Assembly (NCBI GenBank): GCA_017640505.1
Contig: JAEPQO010000004.1
Span: 124,001 to 188,000, forward strand
Origin: Rhodospirillales bacterium
Lineage (GTDB): Bacteria; Pseudomonadota; Alphaproteobacteria; Rhodospirillales; Casp-alpha2
Length of the DNA stretch: 64,000 bases
Direction of reading: 5' to 3'
The position numbers and the translations under genes are program-made. Positions 44,750-54,028 of this stretch are shown one piece after another. Within the stretch, counting starts at the first letter, position 1, and each line of letters begins with the position of its first letter. The notes below the pieces were generated by a model. The model saw only the letters and a program-made list of their open reading frames with translations. It ran no database searches and was not told where the DNA came from.

Positions 44750-45649
44750 TCACGCAGCGGCCGCGGCCTGCTGGGCAGCGGCTTCGGTATCTTTCATGCG
44801 CTTCATCGCGGCGCGCTTCTTCGATGCTTCGACAATCGCTTCCTCGCGGCGCTTCTTGATCTCGTAGATCACGGCGCCGATCAGCGTAAAGCCCATGATG
44901 ACAACGGCCAGCGCCGAGATCGACGGATTGACGCCGAACCGCGCCAGACCGGCGAGTTCGGTCGTCAGCGTGCCGCGTGCGACCATCGTAAAGACGGTCG
45001 TGTTGTAGTTTTCGAACGAGGTCAGGAACGCCAGTACGACGGATGACAGGATTGCCGGGCGCAGGAACGGGATCAACACCTTCCAGAAGACCTGCACGTG
45101 TGTCGCGCCGAGATCCAGTGCCGCTTCTTCCTGGGTCTGGTCGAACCGCTGAAGCCTGGCAATGAACACCAGCATGCAATAGGCCGAGATGAACGTGGAC
45201 TGGCCGACGATGGTCAGGAAGAACGGATTGTTGGTCGTCTCGTAATCAAGCCCGACGATCGACCCGAACCGTTCCCAGAAGATCACCGTCGAGATACCGA
45301 TGATGACGCCGGGCACCAGTACCGGCGAAACGACGATAGTGTAATAGATCGGCCTCACCTTCTCGGACACCTGCATCAGCATGATGGCCCCGGCAAGCGC
45401 GGTCGGCACCGACAGCGCGACGACACCGGCGCCGATCCAGAGCGAATTGATGAAGCCGGAAACAATACGGTCGTTCTGGCCCAGCTCGACAAACCAGTTC
45501 AGCGTCGTGCCTTCCCACGGCGTGATCGTCGGATAGCTCGACGTATTGAACGCAGACGCCGACATGATCATCAGCGGCCCGAACAGATACAGGAAGAAAA
45601 GGAGGATATAACCCCGGACAACCCAGGCGCGGATTTGATTACTGCTCAT
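44750..45649 (-). CDS. potC: Spermidine/putrescine-type ABC permease PotC
   Basis: A 299-aa binding-protein-dependent permease with six hydrophobic segments and the EAA coupling loop EEAALDLGATHVQVFWKVLIP. The C-terminus adds a charged Lys/Ala-rich helix (KKRAAMKRMKDTEAAAQQ). The start is ATG 45649 in a four-base overlap (ATGA) with potB; the open frame to 45934 is antisense-like noise. Polyamines, amines or small organic compounds are the probable cargo. Confidence 0.88.
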   Translation of the reverse strand: MSSNQIRAWVVRGYILLFFLYLFGPLMIMSASAFNTSSYPTITPWEGTTLNWFVELGQNDRIVSGFINSLWIGAGVVALSVPTALAGAIMLMQVSEKVRPIYYTIVVSPVLVPGVIIGISTVIFWERFGSIVGLDYETTNNPFFLTIVGQSTFISAYCMLVFIARLQRFDQTQEEAALDLGATHVQVFWKVLIPFLRPAILSSVVLAFLTSFENYNTTVFTMVARGTLTTELAGLARFGVNPSISALAVVIMGFTLIGAVIYEIKKRREEAIVEASKKRAAMKRMKDTEAAAQQAAAAA

Positions 45650-47013
45650 CGTTTTGCAATGTCCCCAAGTCCGACCTTGAACACCCGCATCATGATGCGC
45701 ACGAAGATGATGCATGAAACCAGCAGCACGAAGGCGTATGCCGAGCCTTGCGGCCAGTTGCCGCCGGTGTTGTACCACTGGTAGATGATCTGCGTGAACC
45801 AGAGCGAGCTTGGTCCGCCCAGGATGTTGGGCGCCGCCAGCGCGCCGGCGGTCAGCATGAACACCATGGTGCACCCCGACGCGATACCCGGCTTGGCGTG
45901 CGGCATCACGACGCGCATGTGGATCTTCATCCACGATGCCCCCATGTCACGCGCGGCCTCGACCTGGTTCGGATCGAGGCTTTCGATGGCGTTATAAAGC
46001 GGGAAGATCATCAGAAGAATGTAGGCATACGTGAGCCCTGTATAGAGCGCCACGTTGGCACCCAGGAAGTCATACGGCTGATCCAGAATCCCCAGGGCCA
46101 TAAGGAAGTTATTGATCAAGCCGAGCTCGGCAAAGATCAGCTTGAAGGCGAAAGCGCGCAGGATTTCGTTGACCCAGAACGGCAGCAGCAGGCACAGGAA
46201 CAACAGCCGCTGACCACGTCCGCGTACCGACTGCGCCATGAAGAACGCCAGCGGATAACAGAGCAGGAAGTTGATCAGCGTTACGATCACGCTGGCGAAG
46301 ATCGTCTTGGCGAAGACCTCGAGGTGCAACCAGTTGAACAGTTCGGAATCACTCTCGCGGCCGAAGATCAGGTACTTGTAGTTCTTCAGCGTATAGACGT
46401 CGTTCGGCCCGCCGATCTCGTTGGGCGTCAGGTTGAAGCGGAACGAGAAATCGAGCATGTACAGCTGCGGCAGAACGATCATGAAGATGATCCAGCCGAA
46501 CGTGAAGATCAGCAGGTAGGCCGAAATCGCGAGGCCGTTCTTCTGCACGAATTGCAATGCGTTCAGGTTTGCCGTCCACTTGCCGGCTTCACGCTGCACG
46601 AATGGTGCGATCAGCAGCGCGGCAACGATGGCGATGAAAATCTCGACGAAGCCCAATCCGCCATCCGCGGGCGGCTGGGCATTCGGGTCCTGAATGACCA
46701 GTTTCAGCTCGTGGTCCCCCGCCGGCAGCGACGGCAGCTTGTCAGGATTGGTGATCGTGATGTTCAGATTGCTGCCGCCCTCTGTCGGTGCGCTTGGTGC
46801 AGCGGGTGCCGGACTGCTGGAACCGGGAAGCTTCGGCGCGATGCCGGGCGTACTGGACCCCGGCAGCGATGGCGTGATCCCCAGACCACCCCCCGAGCTT
46901 GGCGGGGGCGTCGGCGCGGGCTCCGCCGGTTTCGGCTGGCTCGGCTGCGGCAAACTTGGCGTAATTTGCAGCTGCGCCATTGTCACCGGTGCGTTGGCGG
47001 CGACATCATTCAT
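45646..47013 (-). CDS. potB: PotB-type permease with Pro-rich extension
   Basis: A 455-aa permease. The C-terminal 290 residues are a standard PotB with EAA loop VEAARDMGASWMKIHMRVVMP. The first 115 residues are unusual: a Pro/Ser/Gly-rich stretch with imperfect repeats (ITPSLP at 17-22, GITPSLPGSS, GIAPKLPGSS), a short NLNITITNP strand, and an extra hydrophobic segment at about 121-138 before the normal six. The extension overlaps potA by eight bases. It could project into the periplasm or bind a partner. Confidence 0.85.
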   Translation of the reverse strand: MNDVAANAPVTMAQLQITPSLPQPSQPKPAEPAPTPPPSSGGGLGITPSLPGSSTPGIAPKLPGSSSPAPAAPSAPTEGGSNLNITITNPDKLPSLPAGDHELKLVIQDPNAQPPADGGLGFVEIFIAIVAALLIAPFVQREAGKWTANLNALQFVQKNGLAISAYLLIFTFGWIIFMIVLPQLYMLDFSFRFNLTPNEIGGPNDVYTLKNYKYLIFGRESDSELFNWLHLEVFAKTIFASVIVTLINFLLCYPLAFFMAQSVRGRGQRLLFLCLLLPFWVNEILRAFAFKLIFAELGLINNFLMALGILDQPYDFLGANVALYTGLTYAYILLMIFPLYNAIESLDPNQVEAARDMGASWMKIHMRVVMPHAKPGIASGCTMVFMLTAGALAAPNILGGPSSLWFTQIIYQWYNTGGNWPQGSAYAFVLLVSCIIFVRIMMRVFKVGLGDIAKR

Positions 47014-48097
47014 CGGCGAGTTCCCCGACGGGCAGTGCGACCGCGCGGTCCGGATCGAACGTCACCTTGACCGACGTTCCGGGGCTGCGGCGCGTCACGT
47101 TGGCGTCGTTGACGAGCGCCATCTTGAACGGTTTGTCCTCGTTGTCGGATTTGAGGAAGACGTGAAGGAAGCTGCCTTCGAACTCTTCCTTGATCGCTTC
47201 CGTCTCGAACGTGGTGTCGCCGCTGGCCCCCTCTTCCGCGGGGCGAAGCACCTCCGGACGGATGAACAGGTAGGCAGCATCGCCTTCCTTGAGGCCGCGG
47301 TTGTTGATGCCACGCAGCGGCCCGAAGGACGTGTCGAGAACGGCATAGTTCCCCTCGGCACGCGATACCTTGCCGCTGATGGCGTTGTTCTCGCCGACGA
47401 ACGAGGCAACGAACGCGGTCGCCGGATTGTTGTATATTTCGGAGCCGTTACCGACTTGCTGCACGATCCCGGCGCTCATGACGGCGATGCGGTCCGACAT
47501 CGTCAGCGCCTCGCCCTGGTCGTGCGTGATGTAGATAAAGGTAATGCCGACGCGCTGCTGGATCGCCCGCAGTTCCGTCCGCATGTGCTGGCGCAGCTTG
47601 AGATCGAGCGCCGAAAGCGGCTCATCGAGCAAAAGCACTTCCGGTTCGACCGCCAGCGCTCGGGCGATGGCAACGCGCTGGCGCTGCCCGCCGGAAAGCT
47701 CGGAAACCATCTTGTCGCCCTGACCGGGCAGCGCAATCAGGTTCAACAGCTCTTCGGCACGACGCCGGCGTTCATTGTACGGAATGCCGCGCACCTCGAG
47801 CCCGAAGGCGATGTTGTCGGCGACACTCATCAGCGGGAACAGGGCCAGGTTCTGGAAAATCAGGGCCGTCGGCCGGTTATTCGGGCCGATGCCCCTCATA
47901 TCCTTGCCGCCGATTCTGACGCTGCCCTCGGTCGGGTCATTGAACCCCGAAACGGCGCGAAGAATGGTCGTCTTGCCGCAACCCGACGGGCCGAGGAAGC
48001 TGAAGAATTCTCCGGATTCAATCGTCAGGTTACAGTTGTCGACAGCGACGAAGTCGCCAAAACGGATCGTGACCTGGTCAAGCTCAACGCTGCTCAT
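47006..48097 (-). CDS. potA: Polyamine-type ABC ATPase PotA
   Basis: A 363-aa ATPase with N-terminal ABC domain and C-terminal OB/TOBE domain. Walker A GPSGCGKTT, signature LSGGQRQRVAIARAL, Walker B VLLLDEPLSALD, and the switch histidine in YITHDQ. GGGGGA precedes the ATG. The operon order is potD-potA-potB-potC. Confidence 0.91.
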   Translation of the reverse strand: MSSVELDQVTIRFGDFVAVDNCNLTIESGEFFSFLGPSGCGKTTILRAVSGFNDPTEGSVRIGGKDMRGIGPNNRPTALIFQNLALFPLMSVADNIAFGLEVRGIPYNERRRRAEELLNLIALPGQGDKMVSELSGGQRQRVAIARALAVEPEVLLLDEPLSALDLKLRQHMRTELRAIQQRVGITFIYITHDQGEALTMSDRIAVMSAGIVQQVGNGSEIYNNPATAFVASFVGENNAISGKVSRAEGNYAVLDTSFGPLRGINNRGLKEGDAAYLFIRPEVLRPAEEGASGDTTFETEAIKEEFEGSFLHVFLKSDNEDKPFKMALVNDANVTRRSPGTSVKVTFDPDRAVALPVGELADE

Positions 48098-48191
48098 CCG
48101 TCCCCCTATGGACCAATAACGTTCGGTCCTCCCTCGTGTGGATTTTTTTATAGGACGGCTATCACCGTCTCGTTTTTCTGATCAGGCGGTC

Positions 48192-48215
48192 GCCGCCCGG
48201 CCGAGGCCGGGCGGC
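48192..48215 (-). other. GC-rich stem-loop between potD and potA
   Basis: A nine-bp perfect stem (GCCGCCCGG/CCGGGCGGC, six-base loop) 15 bases after the potD stop. No U-run follows, so it is not a normal terminator. It probably stabilises the potD message or attenuates transcription, a common way to make more binding protein than permease. Confidence 0.6.
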
Positions 48216-48229
48216 TGTAATGCGGATGA

Positions 48230-49387
48230 TCAGGCAGCGACGAACTTGTCGCGGTACTCGGCGCGAATGGACGCGTACCACGCCGGCTCGTCCGGCCACC
48301 ACCACAGCTTGGCAAGCGCATCGCCCGGATAGGCGAGGTTGAACGCTTCCTTCGACTTGGCATCGAGCTTGTCGGCATAGCCTTTGACCGTGCCGTTGTA
48401 GCCGGTCTTGATTGCCGAATCGGCGGCCGCTTCGACCGTATAGATCGCGTTGATAAGCTCGTAGGTCTCGTCCTTGTTCTTTGCGCCGACCGGCATGCAA
48501 AGACCGTCGAGCCATGCGAACGCACCTTCTTTCGGCGCCATGTACTGGACCGGCTTGCCGTCCTTGAACAGCTCGATCGCCGGACCGTCCCAGGTCTGGC
48601 CGAGAACGACACCATTCTGCATAAAGCCCGTTTTCTGCGTGTCGTGGTCGTTCCAGAACTGCTTGACCCACGGCTTGTGCTCGACAGCGAACTTGGTGAT
48701 CTCTTCCCAGATCTTCCGCATGCTGTCTTCGTCCTTGTAGGCCTCGACGAACGGCGGCAGCTTGCCGGCACCTTCGAGGTAACGGCCGATGCCCGCCATC
48801 ATCGAGTGCGGACGGCCCTGCACCTTGCCCTTCATTTCCGGGATCCACAGATCGCCGAACGACAGTTTGCCGTACTCGGTCGACCAGAGGTCCGTGCGCC
48901 ATGACATTGCTTCCGTCCCCCAGATATGCGGCAGGTGATGCTGGCCACCGCCCCACGTCCAGGCTTCGGACGCCTTGACGAATGCCGGCTCGACGTTCGA
49001 CAGGTTCGGAATCTTCGAAAGATCCCACGGCTGCAGCAGGCCGAGATCGATCCACTGACCCTTACGGTTCAGCGTCGGCGTGATCATGTCGAAGCCGCGG
49101 CCCTTGGAGGCCTTCATCTTGTTCAGCAGTTCCTCGTTGGAACCGAGCGGGGTCACGTTGACCTTGATGCCCGTGTCCTTTTCGAACTTCTTGATGAAGT
49201 CTTCGGTGAGGTAGTTGGTCCAGACGATCGCGTTGACGGTGCCGGCGGCAAACGCGTCACGGATCACGAAAGGACCAACAGCAGCGGCGCCGGCGACGGC
49301 GGCCGTACCTTTAAGAACGGTTCGGCGATTGAATTTCTTCGCCGCCGCGACCGTTAATTGTGCGCTGGTTTTCGTCTCTTTGCTCAT
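48230..49387 (-). CDS. potD: Periplasmic binding protein PotD-type, Tat signal
   Basis: A 385-aa solute-binding protein of the spermidine/putrescine group. The twin-arginine signal NRRTVLKG (about residues 20-27) and hydrophobic GTAAVAGAAAVGPFV precede cleavage near AFAAG. Core motifs: VNAIVWTNYLTEDFIKKFEK, YNGTVKGYADKLD. The Tat route suggests folding or cofactor/ligand loading before export. A GGGAG lies eight bases before the ATG. First gene of the pot operon. Confidence 0.88.
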   Translation of the reverse strand: MSKETKTSAQLTVAAAKKFNRRTVLKGTAAVAGAAAVGPFVIRDAFAAGTVNAIVWTNYLTEDFIKKFEKDTGIKVNVTPLGSNEELLNKMKASKGRGFDMITPTLNRKGQWIDLGLLQPWDLSKIPNLSNVEPAFVKASEAWTWGGGQHHLPHIWGTEAMSWRTDLWSTEYGKLSFGDLWIPEMKGKVQGRPHSMMAGIGRYLEGAGKLPPFVEAYKDEDSMRKIWEEITKFAVEHKPWVKQFWNDHDTQKTGFMQNGVVLGQTWDGPAIELFKDGKPVQYMAPKEGAFAWLDGLCMPVGAKNKDETYELINAIYTVEAAADSAIKTGYNGTVKGYADKLDAKSKEAFNLAYPGDALAKLWWWPDEPAWYASIRAEYRDKFVAA

Positions 49388-49746
49388 AAACGTAGCTCCC
49401 TGAGTCTGTGTGTGTCGTTTGAAAAACAGGCGTCGCGCCGTAATTTTTATGGATTCGAGCGCGTCCTGCAGAGCTCTTCCCCGCGTTGGTCCGCAAGGAC
49501 TTATGTAAATTATGAAACCTGAAATGTTACGTGGTCAACGGCCCCTTCATGACGTTTTGGTGCAACTTGGCGTCTAGCTTCGGGCGGAATCGAAATTTAC
49601 CGTTAGTGCCAGATTGCCCGATTACTTGGAACCAACCGGCCAAAACCCCGGGATTCCGGGTCCGGGCGGCTTGCCAAGTCATCGACCCGTGCCTTTAACT
49701 AACGCCAAGCATTAAACACTAATTTGCGACCAAACGGGGTGGAATC
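49388..49746. other. Divergent intergenic region potD/mmsA
   Basis: 359 bases with no gene I can support. It is richer in A+T around 49440-49600 and must hold both promoters. I see no clear operator; a CCGGGATTCCGGG-like stretch near 49650-49665 is a short imperfect repeat. Confidence 0.6.
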
Positions 49747-51252
49747 ATGAGCACGACCATTCAGCATTTCATTGACGGTGCCATCGTCGAGGGCAAAAGC
49801 GGCCGCACGGGCGACGTCTTCAATCCCGCAACCGGCGAGGTCACGAAACAGGTCTCGCTCGCATCCGCCGACGAGGTCCGCAGCGCCATCGCCGCTGCCG
49901 ACGCCGCATTGCCGGGCTGGGCCGCCACGCCACCGGCAAAGCGCGCACAGGTCATGTTCAAGTTCCGCGATCTGCTGATGCAAAATCATGACAAGCTCGC
50001 CGAAGCCGTATCGGCCGAGCACGGCAAGACCTTCGAAGATGCCAAGGGCGAGGTCGCACGCGGCCTCGAGGTCGTCGAGTTCGTGTGCGGCATCCCGCAT
50101 CTGCTGAAGGGTGAGTACTCCGACAGCGTTGCCGGCGGTGTCGACAGCATCGGCATGCGCCAGCCGGTCGGCGTCTGTGCGGGGATCACCCCGTTCAACT
50201 TTCCGGCCATGGTGCCGATGTGGATGTTCCCGGTGGCGCTCGCGTGCGGCAACACGTTCGTCCTGAAACCGTCCGAGCGCGACCCGTCCGCCCCGCTGAT
50301 GCTAGCACAATTGCTGATCGAAGCCGGCCTGCCGAAGGGCGTGTTCAACGTCGTCAACGGCGACAAGGAGGCGGTCGATACGCTGCTGACCGATCCGACC
50401 GTCGGCGCGATCAGTTTCGTCGGCTCGACCGTGATCGGTCGCTACATCTACGAGACTGGCTGCGCCAACGGCAAACGTGTGCAGGCGTTGTGCGGCGCCA
50501 AGAACCACATGGTCATCATGCCGGATGCCGATATCGACCAAGCGGTCGATGCCGCGGTCGGCGCGGCGTTCGGCTCCGCCGGCGAACGCTGCATGGCGGT
50601 CTCCGTCGCGGTTGCCGTCGGTGACGAGGCGGCCAACAGCTTCGTCGAGAAAATGGCACCCCGCGTACGCGGGCTCAAGATCGGCCCCTACACCGACAGC
50701 GCCGCGGAAATGGGGCCGGTCATCACGAAGGAATCTAAAGAAAAGATCGAACGCTACATTTCCGAAGGTGAAGCCGATGGCGCCGAGGTCGTGGTCGATG
50801 GCCGCGGAATCAGCCTGCAGGGTTACGAAAACGGCTTCTTCGTCGGCGGCACCCTGATCGACCGGGTCACCAAGGACATGTCCGTCTACAAGGACGAGAT
50901 CTTCGGCCCCGTGCTCTCGGTCGTCCGTGCCGAAAGCTATGAGGAAGCCAAGGGCCTCGTCATCGGGCACGAATACGGCAATGGTGCCGCCGTCTTTACC
51001 CGCGACGGCGACACGGCGCGCGACTTCGTGCGCGACGTCAACATCGGCATGGTCGGCGTCAACGTGCCGATCCCGGTACCGGTGGCATATCACTCATTCG
51101 GCGGCTGGAAGGCGTCGCTGTTCGGCGACCATTCGATCCACGGCATGGAAGGGGTGCGGTTCTACACCAAGCTCAAGACCGTGACCGCGCGCTGGCCTTC
51201 GGGCGTCAAGGAAGGCGCGGTGTTCAACTTCTCCGCCGGGTCGGACGTTTAA
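49747..51252 (+). CDS. mmsA: CoA-acylating methylmalonate-semialdehyde dehydrogenase
   Basis: A 501-aa aldehyde dehydrogenase oxidising methylmalonate or malonate semialdehyde with NAD and CoA to propionyl- or acetyl-CoA, in valine, beta-alanine and inositol breakdown. The nucleophilic Cys is in FGSAGERCMAVSVAV, Rossmann contact ISFVGSTVIG; the C-terminal SFGGWKASLFGD is family-typical. GGGGTGG precedes the ATG. It ends in a four-base convergent overlap (TTAA) with the DUF3500 gene. Confidence 0.94.
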   Translation: MSTTIQHFIDGAIVEGKSGRTGDVFNPATGEVTKQVSLASADEVRSAIAAADAALPGWAATPPAKRAQVMFKFRDLLMQNHDKLAEAVSAEHGKTFEDAKGEVARGLEVVEFVCGIPHLLKGEYSDSVAGGVDSIGMRQPVGVCAGITPFNFPAMVPMWMFPVALACGNTFVLKPSERDPSAPLMLAQLLIEAGLPKGVFNVVNGDKEAVDTLLTDPTVGAISFVGSTVIGRYIYETGCANGKRVQALCGAKNHMVIMPDADIDQAVDAAVGAAFGSAGERCMAVSVAVAVGDEAANSFVEKMAPRVRGLKIGPYTDSAAEMGPVITKESKEKIERYISEGEADGAEVVVDGRGISLQGYENGFFVGGTLIDRVTKDMSVYKDEIFGPVLSVVRAESYEEAKGLVIGHEYGNGAAVFTRDGDTARDFVRDVNIGMVGVNVPIPVPVAYHSFGGWKASLFGDHSIHGMEGVRFYTKLKTVTARWPSGVKEGAVFNFSAGSDV

Positions 51253-52292
51253 GGCCTATGCCCGTGCGCGACCGGCGCGTCCCTATAGTGCCGGTGCAGG
51301 TCGTCGCGCCCGAAATCGTTTAACGGGTCGCGCCACACGCTGTGAATGTGGTTGCCGCCGCCCTGCGTGTTGTCGAACTCGATCAGGATGCGCGGGCCGT
51401 GGATGCGGTAATAGAACGGTTCAACCTCCGACACCGGCCCTGCCCAGGCGAACCGGGTCTCGGCCCAGCCGTCTTCCACCAACTGCATGTAGGGCCGGCC
51501 GATCTCGTCCCGCGCCATGCCGACGTAAGCCGCGATCAACTGCGTGAGGACATTGCGCTGCGCGCTGCTGAGTTCAGTAACCGGCAGCCCTTCCGGCGTT
51601 TCGAGCGCATCGCCGCGCCCGGGATTGGTGACGATGTTGCCGAGCGCGCGATCGGACAACAGCGCTTGCTGCATATGCTCCGGCTTCATGGACCGTGCCA
51701 AGCGTACCGCCAGAATAAACTCGTCATACTGCACGAACTTGCCTTTGTGCGGACCGGACGGCACCCGCGCCGGGTTCGAGCCGAGGAACGTCGGCGTCAC
51801 CGATACCTCGCCCGCCGCCGGCACAGTCACGTTGATCGAAAGGTGATGACCTTCGAACCGCCAGCCCCACGGGTATTCCCCCGGCGTGCCGAACACGCTG
51901 ACGAAATACTTCTCCGGGTCGCGAAAACTGCGCGACGAACCCTCGATGTCGGCGAGGATGCCTTCGAGCGCCATGATGGCTTCGGCCTTGAGAATGCCCT
52001 GCGCGGAGAGCGTCGAGCGCATCAGTTCCTTCAGGTCGTCGCGTTGTCGCGGGATGAGATCCTTGACGTTTATGCCGTCGCGGGACCGGGGCGTGTAATG
52101 CCAGTCGAAGCGTTCCTCGTCGGTAAAAGCGAATGACGCCTCATCGGTGCGCGGTGCGATTCCGGTCAGGAACGTTCTCGCCGCGGCAGCCATGCCGTCG
52201 GTCAAAGCCTCGTTGCCCGATGCGGGGTGGATGGCCATCACGCAGGCGGCGATGAATGCGGCGAAGATCGATTTGGGTATCCAGCGGGTCAC
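51249..52292 (-). CDS. DUF3500 exported protein
   Basis: A 347-aa protein of family DUF3500, with a signal peptide (WIPKSIFAAFIAACVMAIHPASG) and hallmarks FAFTDEERFDWHYTPRSR, WGWRFEGHHLSINVT and IEFDNTQGGGNHIHSVWRD. Function unknown; the conserved His/Trp residues suggest an enzyme or metal-binding protein. The GTG at 52292 has AGGAGG six bases upstream; the ORF is open to 52400 without support. Confidence 0.87.
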   Translation of the reverse strand: MTRWIPKSIFAAFIAACVMAIHPASGNEALTDGMAAAARTFLTGIAPRTDEASFAFTDEERFDWHYTPRSRDGINVKDLIPRQRDDLKELMRSTLSAQGILKAEAIMALEGILADIEGSSRSFRDPEKYFVSVFGTPGEYPWGWRFEGHHLSINVTVPAAGEVSVTPTFLGSNPARVPSGPHKGKFVQYDEFILAVRLARSMKPEHMQQALLSDRALGNIVTNPGRGDALETPEGLPVTELSSAQRNVLTQLIAAYVGMARDEIGRPYMQLVEDGWAETRFAWAGPVSEVEPFYYRIHGPRILIEFDNTQGGGNHIHSVWRDPLNDFGRDDLHRHYRDAPVAHGHRP

Positions 52293-52362
52293 GTCATGCC
52301 TCCTCCGTGTCCCTGTGCCTTTCATGCATATGGGAACGAAGATGGGTGAATCAAACCGCCGC

Positions 52363-53265
52363 TCAACTGCGGTCGGCGGTCCGCGTTTCCGGGAACGCAC
52401 CCGTCTTCAGAAACCGGACGCTGTCGAACAATACCGGTGCAAACCCGGTGAACGGATCGGACAGCGACAGCACAAGCCGGGCATGGCCAATGCCGTCATA
52501 AAACCGCGCCACCGCGGGCACACCGACGGTGTTGAGCGCGCTTGCCAGCGCCCGCGAGTTCCGCGGCATGACCGTGGTGTCGTCGGCGCCATGAAGCAGC
52601 AGCGCCGGCGGCGACTTGGCATTGACGAATGTAATCGGGCGCGCCGTATTCTCGTCGTCCAAGTGCTGGAAGATCGCCCCAACGTAGTCGATCTTCGAGG
52701 GATAGAACGCATACGGCCCGGCAAGACCCACCCAGCGGCCGAGCACGTCCTGAGACAGACCTTCGGCTTTCAGATAAGCGGCATCGAGGGCAATCATCGC
52801 CGCGATGTGTGCGCCCGCCGAATGTCCCATCAGGTGTATGCCCGTGGTCTTCCCGCCATGTTCATCGGCATGTTCGGTGAGCCATCGAACGGCCTTTGCG
52901 CCATCCTCCACAAAACCGGGAAAAATCGTCTCCGGGTAAACCCGGTAATCGGCGACAGCGACCAGGAACCCGGCACGCGCCAGGGCCCGTCCGGCAAAAG
53001 CGTAATCTTCCTTGTGCCCACGCTTCCAACTGCCGCCATAAAGGAACAAGACCGTCGGCAGCCGCCCGGACACATTCGCCGGTTTATAAAGATCGAGCGT
53101 CTGGCGCCGGTGTGCGCCGTACGCGATGCCGGGCGTTTCCACCACGCCGCCATCCGGCGCGACCGCGTTGACCATGTCGAGACCGGAGCACCCCTGCACC
53201 AGCGCAACAATAAGCATCGCAAGCGCCGCGACACCGATCTTCATTTTAAGGCTTAATCCGCGCAT
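52363..53265 (-). CDS. Alpha/beta hydrolase lipoprotein
   Basis: An esterase-like hydrolase of about 300 aa with lipobox VQGC near the N-terminus. The triad is visible: nucleophile in MGHSAGAH, Asp in LHGADDTTV, His in YDGIGHARLV; oxyanion GGSWKRG as in kynurenine formamidase/BD-FAE-type hydrolases. The start could be 53265 or 53244 (MKIGVAAL); neither has a strong ribosome binding site. Independent of its neighbours. Confidence 0.8.
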   Translation of the reverse strand: MRGLSLKMKIGVAALAMLIVALVQGCSGLDMVNAVAPDGGVVETPGIAYGAHRRQTLDLYKPANVSGRLPTVLFLYGGSWKRGHKEDYAFAGRALARAGFLVAVADYRVYPETIFPGFVEDGAKAVRWLTEHADEHGGKTTGIHLMGHSAGAHIAAMIALDAAYLKAEGLSQDVLGRWVGLAGPYAFYPSKIDYVGAIFQHLDDENTARPITFVNAKSPPALLLHGADDTTVMPRNSRALASALNTVGVPAVARFYDGIGHARLVLSLSDPFTGFAPVLFDSVRFLKTGAFPETRTADRS

Positions 53266-53305
53266 CTCGGTCTTGATACGCAGACAACTCGGGATTGGAT
53301 GCGTC

Positions 53306-53899
53306 TTACTGCACCATCGGCACGATGCAGAGCGCAAGTACAACGCCCATCGCACCATTGAAGATGCGCCGCCGCCGGTCATCGGCAAGGAAGCCTCTCA
53401 GCGCCGTGCCGAACCCTGCCCAGACGGAAACGCTGGGGAAGTTGACGAGTACGAACGCGACGGCCACCAGCAGCACGGACAGATAAGGCTCCGCCGGGTC
53501 GGTATAGATCGCCATGGCACTGACGCCCATCATCCACGCCTTGGGATTGACCCACTGAAACATCGCGGCGGCCAGGAACGACATCGGCTCGCGACGCTTC
53601 TCCGATCCGCCGAGCGCCCCCGCCGTCGCAATCTTCCATGCGAGATATAGCAGGTACAGCCCGCCCGCGATCTTGAGCCCCGTATGCACCGCTGGAAATG
53701 TGGTCAGCAACGTCCCCAGCCCCGCACCGACACAGATCAGCAGCAGGAAAAAGCCGCCGGCAATCCCGAACATATGCGGGATCGTTCGCCGGTAGCCGAA
53801 GTTCACACCGGACGCCAACAGCATCATGTTGTTCGGCCCCGGCGTGACCGAGGCGACGAACGCGAAAATCACCAGCGCGATGAACGTATCGAAAGCCAT
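53306..53899 (-). CDS. LysE-family translocator
   Basis: A 197-aa exporter of the LysE/RhtB family: SVTPGPNNMMLLASGVNFG, GGLYLLYLAWKIA and FQWVNPKAWMMGVSAMAIY. Six hydrophobic segments. It is divergent from the XRE-cupin regulator with the operator-like repeats between them, which suggests regulation by it; the substrate is unresolved. Confidence 0.87.
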   Translation of the reverse strand: MAFDTFIALVIFAFVASVTPGPNNMMLLASGVNFGYRRTIPHMFGIAGGFFLLLICVGAGLGTLLTTFPAVHTGLKIAGGLYLLYLAWKIATAGALGGSEKRREPMSFLAAAMFQWVNPKAWMMGVSAMAIYTDPAEPYLSVLLVAVAFVLVNFPSVSVWAGFGTALRGFLADDRRRRIFNGAMGVVLALCIVPMVQ

Positions 53900-53978
53900 G
53901 CGGGAAACCTAGCCGCAGCCGATTTCCGCCAGCAACAAGGGCATTGTCGCCGTGACAATAAAACGCTCATGCACATAT

Positions 53979-54004
53979 TGAAAAAATTTTCATTTGACTG
54001 AAAA
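53979..54004. promoter_or_regulatory. Three TGAAAA half-sites in the lysE/XRE promoter region
   Basis: TGAAAA (53979-53984), TTTTCA (53987-53992) and TGAAAA (53999-54004) alternate in orientation, forming two overlapping inverted repeats in an AT-rich gap with a TATTAT at 54006-54011. This is a good candidate binding site for the adjacent XRE-cupin regulator. Confidence 0.55.
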
Positions 54005-54028
54005 ATATTATCTGGGTTTCATGACGCC

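Noticed and set aside
46694-48181. 495-aa plus-strand open frame across potA and potB
   Set aside because: Antisense to two convincing transporter genes.
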